A stretch of 64,000 nucleotides of DNA from Pseudomonas sp. MYb60 (lineage in GTDB: Bacteria; Pseudomonadota; Gammaproteobacteria; Pseudomonadales; Pseudomonadaceae). The stretch's first letter is position 1. Each line of letters opens with the position of its first letter. The stretch covers positions 1 through 64,000 of the forward strand of contig NZ_PCOZ01000007.1 in assembly GCF_002979555.1 (NCBI RefSeq), given 5' to 3'. Position numbers and translations under genes: made by a program. Of the stretch, positions 54,493 to 62,154 are shown one piece after another. The notes beneath the pieces were generated by a model. It saw only the letters and a program-made list of their open reading frames with translations, searched no databases and was not told the origin of the DNA.

Positions 54493-55083
54493 TTGAATAA
54501 AGCCCAAACGCTGTCCACGCGCTATGACCCCCGTGAGCTCTCTGATGAGGAGTTGGTCGCGCGCTCGCACACGGAGCTGTTTCACGTAACACGCGCGTAC
54601 GAAGAATTGATGCGCAGATATCAACGCACTCTGTTCAACGTTTGTTCAAGGTATTTAGGGAACGATAGAGATGCGGACGATGTCTGTCAGGAAGTGATGC
54701 TCAAGGTGCTGTATGGCCTGAAGAACTTCGAGGGCAAATCGAAGTTCAAGACCTGGCTCTACAGCATCACGTACAACGAGTGCATCACGCAGTATCGCAA
54801 GGAGCGGCGAAAGCGTCGGTTGATGGACGCTTTGAGTCTTGACCCCCTTGAGGAGGCGTCCGAAGAAAAGGCGCCGGCACCCGAGGAGAAGGGCGGACTC
54901 GATCGCTGGTTGGTGTATGTGAATCCGATTGACCGGGAAATCCTGGTGCTGCGATTCGTCGCAGAGCTGGAATTTCAGGAAATCGCTGACATCATGCACA
55001 TGGGTTTGAGTGCTACAAAAATGCGTTACAAACGTGCTCTAGATAAATTACGTGAGAAATTTGCGGGCGAGACTGAAACTTAG
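54493..55083 (+). CDS. sigX: ECF sigma factor SigX
   Basis: 196 residues starting TTG at 54493, which gives the normal SigX N-terminus (MNKAQTLSTRYDPRELSDEE). Region 2 has LMRRYQRTLFNVCSRYLGND and DADDVCQEVMLKVLYGLKNF; region 4 has QEIADIMHMGLSATKMRYKR. It controls oprF and many membrane-lipid genes. The TTG start is noteworthy, and a GC hairpin at 54431-54463 lies between cmpX and sigX. Confidence 0.94.
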   Translation: MNKAQTLSTRYDPRELSDEELVARSHTELFHVTRAYEELMRRYQRTLFNVCSRYLGNDRDADDVCQEVMLKVLYGLKNFEGKSKFKTWLYSITYNECITQYRKERRKRRLMDALSLDPLEEASEEKAPAPEEKGGLDRWLVYVNPIDREILVLRFVAELEFQEIADIMHMGLSATKMRYKRALDKLREKFAGETET

Positions 55084-55190
55084 TGCGTGGCAAATATCTC
55101 TTACGTGTAGGCAAGTTCTGTTAGACTTGTCGCCGAGTTGTCCCCCGGTTTGTGGGACTGCTTTACAATCACCAGATGGGGATTTAACGG

Positions 55191-56171
55191 ATGAAACTGA
55201 AAAACACCTTGGGCTTGGCCATTGGTTCTCTTATTGCCGCTACTTCTTTCGGCGTTCTGGCACAAGGCCAAGGCGCAGTTGAAGGCGAGCTGTTCTACAA
55301 GAAGCAGTACAACGATAGCGTCAAGCACATCGAAGACGGCTTCAACCCAGGCGCTCGCATTGGTTACTTCCTGACCGACGACCTGTCGTTGAACCTGTCC
55401 TACGACAAGACCAACCACACCCGTTCGAACGATGGCACTGGCAACCAGAAGATCAAAGGTGACACTGGCAGCCTGACTGCTCAGTACCACTTCGGTCAGG
55501 CTGGCGTTGACAGCCTGCGTCCATACGTAGAAGGCGGTTTCGGTCACCAGAGCCGTACCAACGTACTGGCTGACGGCCACAGCGGTCGCGACCAAACCAC
55601 CCAAGCCATCATCGGCACCGGTGTTAAGTACTACTTCACCAACAACCTGTACGCTCGTGCCGGTGTTGAAGCTGACTACGGTCTGGACAACGGCAAGTGG
55701 GACTACTCCGCACTGGTCGGCCTGGGCGTGAACTTCGGCGGTAACGCTGGCGCAGCTGCTCCAGCTCCTACCCCAGCACCAGCTCCAGAGCCAACTCCAG
55801 AGCCTGAAGCTCCAGTTGCTCAGGTTGTACGTGTTGAGCTGGACGTTAAGTTCGACTTCGACAAATCCGTTGTTAAGCCTAATAGCTACGGCGACGTGAA
55901 AAACCTGGCCGACTTCATGGCTCAGTACCCAGCTACCAACGTAGAAGTTGCTGGTCACACTGACTCCGTAGGTCCAGACGCTTACAACCAGAAGCTGTCC
56001 CAGCGTCGTGCTGACGCTGTTAAGCAAGTCCTGGTTAAAGACGGCGTTGCTCCAAGCCGTATCACTTCCGTAGGTTACGGCGAGTCCCGCCCAGTTGCTG
56101 ACAACGCAACTGAAGCTGGTCGTGCTGTTAACCGTCGCGTAGAAGCGTCGGTTGAAGCTCAAGCTCAGTAA
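55191..56171 (+). CDS. oprF: Major outer-membrane porin OprF
   Basis: 326 residues with a signal peptide (MKLKNTLGLAIGSLIAATSF, cleavage after LAQ/G). The N-terminal eight-strand barrel is followed by a Pro-Ala-Glu-rich linker (APTPAPAPEPTPEPEAP) and a C-terminal OmpA domain with VEVAGHTDSVGPDAYNQKLS and NRRVEASV. It links the outer membrane to peptidoglycan and is a channel. It has strong codon bias of a highly expressed gene, a leader of about 107 bases, and a strong terminator. Confidence 0.96.
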   Translation: MKLKNTLGLAIGSLIAATSFGVLAQGQGAVEGELFYKKQYNDSVKHIEDGFNPGARIGYFLTDDLSLNLSYDKTNHTRSNDGTGNQKIKGDTGSLTAQYHFGQAGVDSLRPYVEGGFGHQSRTNVLADGHSGRDQTTQAIIGTGVKYYFTNNLYARAGVEADYGLDNGKWDYSALVGLGVNFGGNAGAAAPAPTPAPAPEPTPEPEAPVAQVVRVELDVKFDFDKSVVKPNSYGDVKNLADFMAQYPATNVEVAGHTDSVGPDAYNQKLSQRRADAVKQVLVKDGVAPSRITSVGYGESRPVADNATEAGRAVNRRVEASVEAQAQ

Positions 56172-56182
56172 TTACTGAGTAG

Positions 56183-56214
56183 AAAAAAGCCCGGCTCAGG
56201 CCGGGCTTTTTTTC
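56183..56214 (+). terminator. Terminator after oprF (bidirectional)
   Basis: AAAAAAGCCCGG, CTCA, then GGCCGGGCTTTTTTT is a strong stem-loop with T-tract on the plus strand and a similar one on the minus strand, so it also closes the convergent cobA. Confidence 0.92.
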
Positions 56215-56228
56215 GCCTGAAATTTGCC

Positions 56229-56972
56229 TCAGGCGCTGGCAGCCTCTACGAGGCAGGCCACTTGCCCGGAAGCGGCAACGCGGCCGATAACCAGGATCGC
56301 CGGGCTTTGCAGGGCAAACGCCTGGGCGTCTTCATGCATGCGCAGCAGCTCGCTACGGCATTCGCGTTGTTGGGGCAGCGAGGCGTTTTCGATCATCGCG
56401 ACCGGCATATCCGCCGCCATGCCGCCATCCAGCAATTGCTGGCGGATCTCCTCCAGCTTGGCCACGCCCATGTACACCACCAAGGTTGTCCCGCCCTCTG
56501 CCAGCGCCCGCCAATTCAGGCAGCTGTCGTCCTGGGTATGGGCCGTCACCAGCGTAACCCCACGGCTCACGCCACGCAGCGTCAGTGGGATCTCACAATT
56601 TGTTGCTCCCGCCAGCCCCGCGGTGATCCCGTTGACCAGCTCCACCTCGACGCCCCGTTCGCGCAGCCACATCGCCTCTTCACCGCCGCGCCCGAAGATG
56701 CAGGGGTCGCCACCCTTGAGCCGCACCACGCATTTACCCTGGCGGGCGTAGCGCAGCATCAGGCGATGGATAAAATTCTGTGGGGTTGAACGGCAGCCGC
56801 CGCGTTTGCCCACGGTGATGACCCGCGCACCGGCGCAGTGCTCCAGAACGGCCGGGTTGACCAGATCATCGATCAAGACCACATCGGCTTCGCCCATCGC
56901 GCGTACTGCCTTCAGGGTCAATAACTCCGGGTCACCCGGGCCTGCGCCCACCAGCCAGACTTTAGCGTTCAT
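56229..56972 (-). CDS. cobA: Uroporphyrinogen-III C-methyltransferase
   Basis: 247 residues from ATG 56972. Tetrapyrrole methylase motifs: VGAGPGDPELLTLKAVRAM at the N-terminus, VRLKGGDPCIFGRGGEE and the GITAGLAGATN segment. It makes precorrin-2 for sirohaem, the cofactor of nitrite and sulfite reductase. In other pseudomonads cobA follows nirB, nirD and the assimilatory nitrate-reductase gene; here it follows the kinase directly, with 26 bases between. Confidence 0.92.
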   Translation of the reverse strand: MNAKVWLVGAGPGDPELLTLKAVRAMGEADVVLIDDLVNPAVLEHCAGARVITVGKRGGCRSTPQNFIHRLMLRYARQGKCVVRLKGGDPCIFGRGGEEAMWLRERGVEVELVNGITAGLAGATNCEIPLTLRGVSRGVTLVTAHTQDDSCLNWRALAEGGTTLVVYMGVAKLEEIRQQLLDGGMAADMPVAMIENASLPQQRECRSELLRMHEDAQAFALQSPAILVIGRVAASGQVACLVEAASA

Positions 56973-56998
56973 GTGTTTTTCCTCGTCCAGGGATGACG

Positions 56999-58669
56999 TC
57001 AGCGGTGAAAAAGTGAGTAAAGAAGCACCAGGTTGGCCAGCAGCGATAGCAGGGCCAATGTGCGCCAGACCTTCAAGGGCTCGCGCTCCAGCAAGGGCCT
57101 TGGATGGATGCTCAGTTCCTGACGGTCGGCCTGTTCCAACACCCGCAACCACTCTTCGGCGGTTTCAAATCGATGTTCAGGTTGTACTGCTACCGCGCGC
57201 TCGAGGCAGAGCGGCAGCCAGTCCGGCAAATCGGGGCGATAGCGGTTGGCGTTGACCGGGTGGGTGAACCTTGGCCTTTGGAACGCTTCGATTTCACCGT
57301 AGGGGTAATGCCCGCTCAGCAGGTAATACAGGGTGATGCCGACGCTGTATAAATCCTGCTGGGTTGTAGGATGCTCGCCACTGAAGGCCTCTGGCGCGAT
57401 AAAGCTTGGGGTGCCCGGCAGTGTATTGGCGTGGTCCTGCGAGAGTCCCGGGCAGTACGCCAGCCCAAAATCCAGTACGCGCAGCTCACCATCGTCTCCC
57501 AGCAACAGGTTTTCCGGCTTTATATCGCGGTGCACTATTTGCCGCCGATGCAGCATGCCCACCGCGCGCAACAACCTTTCGGCGATGGATTGCCACTGCG
57601 CCAGCGGCAACGGGCCTTGTTGAAGAAACAGTTCGGCCAGGGTCTGGCCGGGGTATTCGCGCATCACGTAGTACAAATGCTGACGGCTGCTGGCGGTATG
57701 CACTTCAGGAAACGCGCGCCCGGCGACGCGCCGCAAGAACCATTCTTCCGACAGCAGCGCCTGGCCGGCATCCGTGTCGGCGTCGCGGCTGCGCGGCAGG
57801 GTTTTCAGCAGCCAGGGTTGCTGCTGGGCATCACGCACCCGGTACAGCAGCGATTGTCGGCTTTGCGCCAACACGCACTCTACCTGCCAGCCCTCAAACG
57901 CTTGCCCGGCTTTCAAGGGAGGCGGCAGCGGCCATTGCTGCAATTGCACCAAGGCATCGCCAAGGGTGGCGGCGCCGAGGGTGTCGACACGCACGAGCAG
58001 CGCGCTGGCGTTGTCCTGGCTGCCCGCCAGGTGCGCCGCGCTCACCAACGTGTTGACGGCCAGTTCCAGGTTCGATTGTTCGCGCAGGATCCCGGCGATA
58101 CTGTGATCGCCAAGGGTCGCCCACACGCCATCCGTCAATAGCAGGAAGCACTCGCCTTCGCGCAACTGACCGTCCATGAAGTCCACGACCAAATGCTGGT
58201 CTAGCCCCAGTGCGCGCTTGAGCACATGCTGCATGCCTGGCTGCTCCCAGACGTGATCCTCGCTGATGCGCTGCAATTCGCCGTCCAGCCAGCGGTAGAC
58301 CCGGCAATCTCCGACGTGGGCCAGGGTGAAGCGCTGGCCACGAAACACCAGGGCGCTGAGGGTGGTCAGCAGCGGCTGGCCACCGCCGTTGGCTTGCAAC
58401 CAGCGATTCTGCGCCAGCAGCAAGCGCTCCAGCGCCTGGGCCACGCCCCAGGTTTGCGGTGTGGCGTAATAGTCCAGTGCCAGGGCCTGCAAGGTCGAGC
58501 GCGCGGCCAGGCCACCATCGGCACACTGGCTAACGCCATCGGCCAAGGCGCACAGGTATCCTTTGCTCGCCGCCAGTTCCGCCACGGGCGTCACCACCCG
58601 CAGCGCATCCTGGTTTTCCGCGCGCGGGCCAATGGCGCTGGCGTGGGCGACGCTCAGTTGCAGGCTCAT
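56999..58669 (-). CDS. Fused PP2C phosphatase and Ser/Thr protein kinase
   Basis: 556 residues from ATG 58669. Residues 1-240 are a PP2C-type phosphatase (SAIGPRAENQDALRVV, ALADGVSQCADGG and HVGDCRVYRW). Residues 260-530 are a Hanks-type kinase with the catalytic loop VHRDIKPENLLLG and LDFGLA (the DFG), and a C-terminal transmembrane helix (TLALLSLLANLVLLYSLFHR) anchors it. It sits between the nitrate transporter and cobA, where it is conserved in Pseudomonas nitrate-assimilation loci. Its start overlaps the stop of the transporter (ATGA). Confidence 0.92.
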   Translation of the reverse strand: MSLQLSVAHASAIGPRAENQDALRVVTPVAELAASKGYLCALADGVSQCADGGLAARSTLQALALDYYATPQTWGVAQALERLLLAQNRWLQANGGGQPLLTTLSALVFRGQRFTLAHVGDCRVYRWLDGELQRISEDHVWEQPGMQHVLKRALGLDQHLVVDFMDGQLREGECFLLLTDGVWATLGDHSIAGILREQSNLELAVNTLVSAAHLAGSQDNASALLVRVDTLGAATLGDALVQLQQWPLPPPLKAGQAFEGWQVECVLAQSRQSLLYRVRDAQQQPWLLKTLPRSRDADTDAGQALLSEEWFLRRVAGRAFPEVHTASSRQHLYYVMREYPGQTLAELFLQQGPLPLAQWQSIAERLLRAVGMLHRRQIVHRDIKPENLLLGDDGELRVLDFGLAYCPGLSQDHANTLPGTPSFIAPEAFSGEHPTTQQDLYSVGITLYYLLSGHYPYGEIEAFQRPRFTHPVNANRYRPDLPDWLPLCLERAVAVQPEHRFETAEEWLRVLEQADRQELSIHPRPLLEREPLKVWRTLALLSLLANLVLLYSLFHR

Positions 58670-59880
58670 CAGACCCGCGCAGCCGTCACGGCAGCCGAAC
58701 CCCAGGTGGTTCTCCAGCGACGCTTCACGCCATGCAGGCCGAACCAGGCCAGCACGCCGAGGCTGGCGAACAACCACAAGGCCAGCTGATAGCTGCCGGT
58801 GCTTTGTTTGATGGCGCCCATGCCTGCCGCCAGGGCGAAACCTCCGATCCCGCCGGCCATGCCGATCAGGCCTGTCATCACGCCGATTTCACGACGGAAA
58901 CGTTGCGGTACCAGTTGGAACACCGCGCCATTGCCTGCGCCCAGCCCCAGCATGGTGCACACGAACAGGGCGAGTGCCGCGTAGGAACTCGGCAAGTTGA
59001 AGCCCACCGCTGCGATGCAGATCGCCGCCACGCTGTACATGCCCAGCAGCGTCCGGATCCCACCGAAACGGTCTGCCAACGCACCGCCCAGCGGGCGCAT
59101 CAGGCTGCCACCGAACACACAGGCGGCGGTGTAGTAACCCGCAGTCACCGGACTGAGGCCGTATTGATCATTGAAGTAGCCGGGCAGGGCGCTGGCCAGG
59201 CCGATAAAACCGCCGAAGGTCACACTGTAGAAAAACATGAACCACCAGCTGTCACGGTCGCCAAGGGCCTTGAAGTAGTCGGCCATCGATTTGGCTTTTG
59301 GGCGTTCAGGGGCATTGCGAGCCAGCCAGGCGAAGACGAACAAGGTGATGATCAAGGGGATCAGTGCAAAGCCGAACACGTTGCTCCAGCCAAAGGCTGC
59401 CGCCAGCACAGGCGCCAGCAGTGCGGCGAACACTGTCCCGGAGTTGCCAGCGCCGGCGATGCCCATCGCCTTGCCCTGATGTTCGGCCGGGTACCATTGC
59501 GACGCCAGGGGCAGGGCGACGGCGAAAGAAGCGCCGGCCATGCCCAGGAACAACCCCAGCAGCAATGCTTGTTCGTAACTGTGGATCCCGTGCTTCCAGG
59601 CGCCAAACAGCGCCACGATGACGATCACCTGGCCAATCAACCCAGCGGTCTTGGGCGACAGCTTGTCGGCGAGCATGCCCATCAGGAAGCGCAGGATCGC
59701 GCCCGCAAGGATCGGGGTAGCGACCATAAGGCCACGCTGTTGTGTCGTCAGTTGCAAGTCGGCGGCAATTTGCACCGCCAGCGGCCCCAACAAGTACCAG
59801 ACCATGAAGCTCAGGTCGAAATACAGGAACGCGGCAAACAGGGTCGGGGTGTGCCCGGATTTCCAGAAGCTTGATTTCAT
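58669..59880 (-). CDS. nasA: Nitrate/nitrite MFS transporter
   Basis: 403 residues from ATG 59880, with 12 transmembrane segments. Nitrate-transporter signatures are FLYFDLSFMVWYLLGPLA in the first helix, GAGNSGTVFAALLAPVLAAA in helix 5 and GAGNGAVFQLVPQRF in helix 11. It imports nitrate for assimilation. It is the first gene of the operon with the kinase and cobA. The leader at 59978-60059 carries an antiterminable terminator. Confidence 0.9.
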   Translation of the reverse strand: MKSSFWKSGHTPTLFAAFLYFDLSFMVWYLLGPLAVQIAADLQLTTQQRGLMVATPILAGAILRFLMGMLADKLSPKTAGLIGQVIVIVALFGAWKHGIHSYEQALLLGLFLGMAGASFAVALPLASQWYPAEHQGKAMGIAGAGNSGTVFAALLAPVLAAAFGWSNVFGFALIPLIITLFVFAWLARNAPERPKAKSMADYFKALGDRDSWWFMFFYSVTFGGFIGLASALPGYFNDQYGLSPVTAGYYTAACVFGGSLMRPLGGALADRFGGIRTLLGMYSVAAICIAAVGFNLPSSYAALALFVCTMLGLGAGNGAVFQLVPQRFRREIGVMTGLIGMAGGIGGFALAAGMGAIKQSTGSYQLALWLFASLGVLAWFGLHGVKRRWRTTWGSAAVTAARV

Positions 59881-59977
59881 CACGCACCTCAACGGTTGGA
59901 AGTCTTGTAAGAAGGCCTGGTGATGGAACAGCCCGCAGAGGCCGCCCCACCGGCCCCGCGATACCAGGGCCAAAACG

Positions 59978-60059
59978 AAAAAACGCCGCCACCGGGTTCG
60001 AAAGTGCGAACCGGATGTGCGACGTCTTTGTCGTGGAGGGGCAACCGCCGTTGGTTACC
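59978..60059 (-). promoter_or_regulatory. ANTAR-type two-hexaloop leader and terminator of the nitrate transporter operon
   Basis: In transcript order: P1 is GGTAACC-AACGGC-GGTTGCC (60059-60040), then a 6-base linker CCTCCA, then P2 is CGAC-AAAGAC-GTCG (60033-60020). Both hexaloops have A at position 1 and G at position 4, the ANTAR-binding signature. The P2 3' arm overlaps the first arm of a terminator (CGTCGC ... GCGGCG then six Ts, 60024-59978). Binding of NasT to P1/P2 would therefore prevent the terminator and allow nitrate-transporter expression. Confidence 0.88.
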
Positions 60060-60073
60060 TGTAATGAATGCTT

Positions 60074-60089
60074 AGCAAGAGCTGAGCCA
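60074..60089 (-). promoter_or_regulatory. Sigma-54 promoter of the nitrate transporter operon
   Basis: On the minus strand TGGCTCAGCTCTTGCT fits the -24/-12 pattern (GG and GC with the correct spacing). It lies just downstream of the nasT stop codon (60092), and transcription from it would begin near 60063, just before hairpin P1 of the leader. Confidence 0.75.
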
Positions 60090-60091
60090 GA

Positions 60092-60667
60092 TCAGCCAAG
60101 CAACTCACTCATGGCAATAATCTGCTCGGCCACCTGGATCAGTTTCTGCTGCCGGCTCATGGCTTGGCGTCGCATCAGGGTGTAGGCCTCTTCCTCATTG
60201 CAGTCCTTCATTTTCATCAGTATGCCCTTGGCCAGCTCAATGCGCTTGCGCTCGGCCAACTGCTGGTCACGGGCCTGCAGCTGGGCGCGCAAGGCCTGGT
60301 CACTTTCAAAGCGAGCCATGGCCACGTCGAGGATCGGCTGCAGGCGCTGGGCCTGGATGCCTTCGACAATGTAAGCACTGACCCCGGATTTGATCGCCTG
60401 GCGCATCACGTTCGGATCGTGTTCATCGGTAAACATCACGATAGGCCTTGGCTGGTCGCGGCTCACCAGTACCACTTGCTCCATCACATCGCGTCCCGGT
60501 GACTCGGTATCGATCAGGATCACGTCCGGGCGCACCGTTTCGACGCGCGCGGGCAGGTCGATGGTCAGGCCGGACTCGTCGATCACGTCAAAACCGGCCT
60601 CGATCAGCGCGGTTCTGAGGCGCCCGACCTTGCGCGGTGTGTCATTGATCAGCAGGATTCGCAGCAT
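60092..60667 (-). CDS. nasT: NasT: ANTAR-domain antiterminator
   Basis: 191 residues from ATG 60667. A receiver-like domain (MLRILLINDTPRKVGRLRTA, phospho-site-like Asp in ILIDTESPGRD) and a C-terminal ANTAR domain (ERKRIELAKGILMKMKDCNE ... LIQVAEQI). It binds two-hexaloop RNA in the nitrate operon leader when released from NasS by nitrate. It is encoded 13 bases after nasS. Confidence 0.93.
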   Translation of the reverse strand: MLRILLINDTPRKVGRLRTALIEAGFDVIDESGLTIDLPARVETVRPDVILIDTESPGRDVMEQVVLVSRDQPRPIVMFTDEHDPNVMRQAIKSGVSAYIVEGIQAQRLQPILDVAMARFESDQALRAQLQARDQQLAERKRIELAKGILMKMKDCNEEEAYTLMRRQAMSRQQKLIQVAEQIIAMSELLG

Positions 60668-60680
60668 TCTGGTCCTCCCG

Positions 60681-61907
60681 TCAGCGCAAGGCTTGGCGGC
60701 TGGTGTGATCGGCCATCGCATGCAGGCGGAAGCTGCGCGCGTAGCCGGCGGGGTCGGAGCCGTCCCAGTGCTTGCCGTCGATCAACTGGCTGCTGCGCAT
60801 GTCCTCGGCGCGTGTCGCAATGCCCAGCGCCTCGGCGGCCTGGCGATACAGCGCCAACTGCTGCACCTGGCGAGCTACGCCGAGATAATCGGGGTCTTCA
60901 CGCAAAAGCCCCCAGCGGCGGAACTGGGTCATGAACCACATGCCATCGCAGAGGTAGGGCAGGTTCACTTCGCCGTTGGCGAAAAACCGCAGGGCGTGGG
61001 GGTCTTGCCAATGGTTGCCCAGGCCGTCGTCGTACATTCCGAGCAGGCGCGGTTCGATGCAGTCGAGCGGGGCGTCGAGGTAATCGCGGCCGCTGATCAA
61101 TTGGGCGGTGGAACGGCGATTTTCCGTGCTTTGCTCGATGAAACGACTGGCTTCAAGAACAGCCATCACCAGTACGCGGGCGGTGTTGGGGTATTCGTCG
61201 ACGAATGCCTGGGTGCAGCCAAGCACTTTTTCTGGATGATTCGGCCAGATCGCCTGGGTGGTTGCCAGGGTGAAGCCCTGGTTTTGCTTCACTGCACTTG
61301 CACACCACGGCTCGCCTACGCAGAAACCGTCGATACGCCCAGCCTGCAGGTGCGCGACCATTTGCGGCGGAGGGACGACTACGCTGTCCACGTCTTCCAA
61401 CGGGTGAATCCCTTGGCTCGCCAGCCAGTAATACAACCACATGGCATGGGTGCCCGTAGGAAAGGTCTGGGCGAAGGTGAGTTTTGTTCGGCTTTGGTGC
61501 ACGTGGCGCTCCAATGCCTCAGGAGTGGTCACGCCTTGCTGTTGCAACCCGTGGGACAGGTTGATGCTTTGGCCGTTCTGGTTAAGCCCCATCAGCACGG
61601 CCATGTCGGTGGGCGCCACACCGCCAATGCCCAGATGCACGGCGTAGATCAGCCCATACAGGCTATGGGCCGCGTCCAACTCGCCGCTGACCAGCTTGTC
61701 TCGCAGGTTGGCCCATGAAGATTGGCGCTTGAGGTTGAGGTTCAGGCCGTAGGGTTGGGCGAAACCCTGTGTCGCGGCGACCACCAGCGAAGCGCAATCG
61801 CTCAGCGCCATGAAACCCAGGTCGAGGCTGCTCTTTTCCGGGGCATCGCTGCCGTTGACCCAAGCCAGCGGGTCGTTCGTCGGGCTGTTGCCAACCGAAT
61901 CGTTCAT
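60681..61907 (-). CDS. nasS: NasS: nitrate-sensing partner of NasT
   Basis: 408 residues from ATG 61907. The CmpA/NrtA-like solute-binding fold is seen in LDLGFMALSDCASLVVAATQ, GELDAAHSLYGLIYAVHLGI and GFCVGEPWCASA. It has no signal peptide, fitting a cytoplasmic nitrate sensor that sequesters NasT when nitrate is absent. It is the first gene of the nasST unit and is itself preceded by an ANTAR-type leader. Confidence 0.9.
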   Translation of the reverse strand: MNDSVGNSPTNDPLAWVNGSDAPEKSSLDLGFMALSDCASLVVAATQGFAQPYGLNLNLKRQSSWANLRDKLVSGELDAAHSLYGLIYAVHLGIGGVAPTDMAVLMGLNQNGQSINLSHGLQQQGVTTPEALERHVHQSRTKLTFAQTFPTGTHAMWLYYWLASQGIHPLEDVDSVVVPPPQMVAHLQAGRIDGFCVGEPWCASAVKQNQGFTLATTQAIWPNHPEKVLGCTQAFVDEYPNTARVLVMAVLEASRFIEQSTENRRSTAQLISGRDYLDAPLDCIEPRLLGMYDDGLGNHWQDPHALRFFANGEVNLPYLCDGMWFMTQFRRWGLLREDPDYLGVARQVQQLALYRQAAEALGIATRAEDMRSSQLIDGKHWDGSDPAGYARSFRLHAMADHTSRQALR

Positions 61908-61928
61908 CAACACCTACCTTGTTCTTCC

Positions 61929-62020
61929 AAAAAAAAGCGTCGTTTCCCTCGGATGGCGATGCAGGCCATTGCAGGTAACGACGCCTTTGTCCGTAAGCCT
62001 GCTCCGCCGTTGGCGCGGGC
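61929..62020 (-). promoter_or_regulatory. Second ANTAR-type two-hexaloop leader and terminator, upstream of nasST
   Basis: In transcript order: P1 (62020-61997) has a stem with two mismatches (GCCcGCgCC/GGaGCaGGC) around loop AACGGC, identical to P1 of the transporter leader. A 5-base linker (TTACG) follows, then P2 is GAC-AAAGGC-GTC (61991-61980), with A1 and G4 as required. P2 overlaps an intrinsic terminator (GCGTCGTT ... AACGACGC then eight Ts, 61984-61929). The P2 stem is only 3 bp, so binding may be weaker. It implies that NasT antiterminates its own operon. Confidence 0.75.
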
Positions 62021-62037
62021 TCTGATACAGAGTGCAA

Positions 62038-62053
62038 AGCAAGGCACATGCCA
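62038..62053 (-). promoter_or_regulatory. Sigma-54 promoter of nasST
   Basis: On the minus strand TGGCATGTGCCTTGCT matches TGGCAcg-N4-TTGCt. Transcription would start near 62028, a few bases before P1 of the leader, the same geometry as in the transporter operon. Confidence 0.75.
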
Positions 62054-62154
62054 CGGACTGGCTCTGGTCGGTGACCGTCAGTTTTTCATCAAGATTGAAA
62101 CCCAACGGGCTCTCAGTATGGCGGCTTCTCAACGCCAGGCCGCCCAGGAAACCC

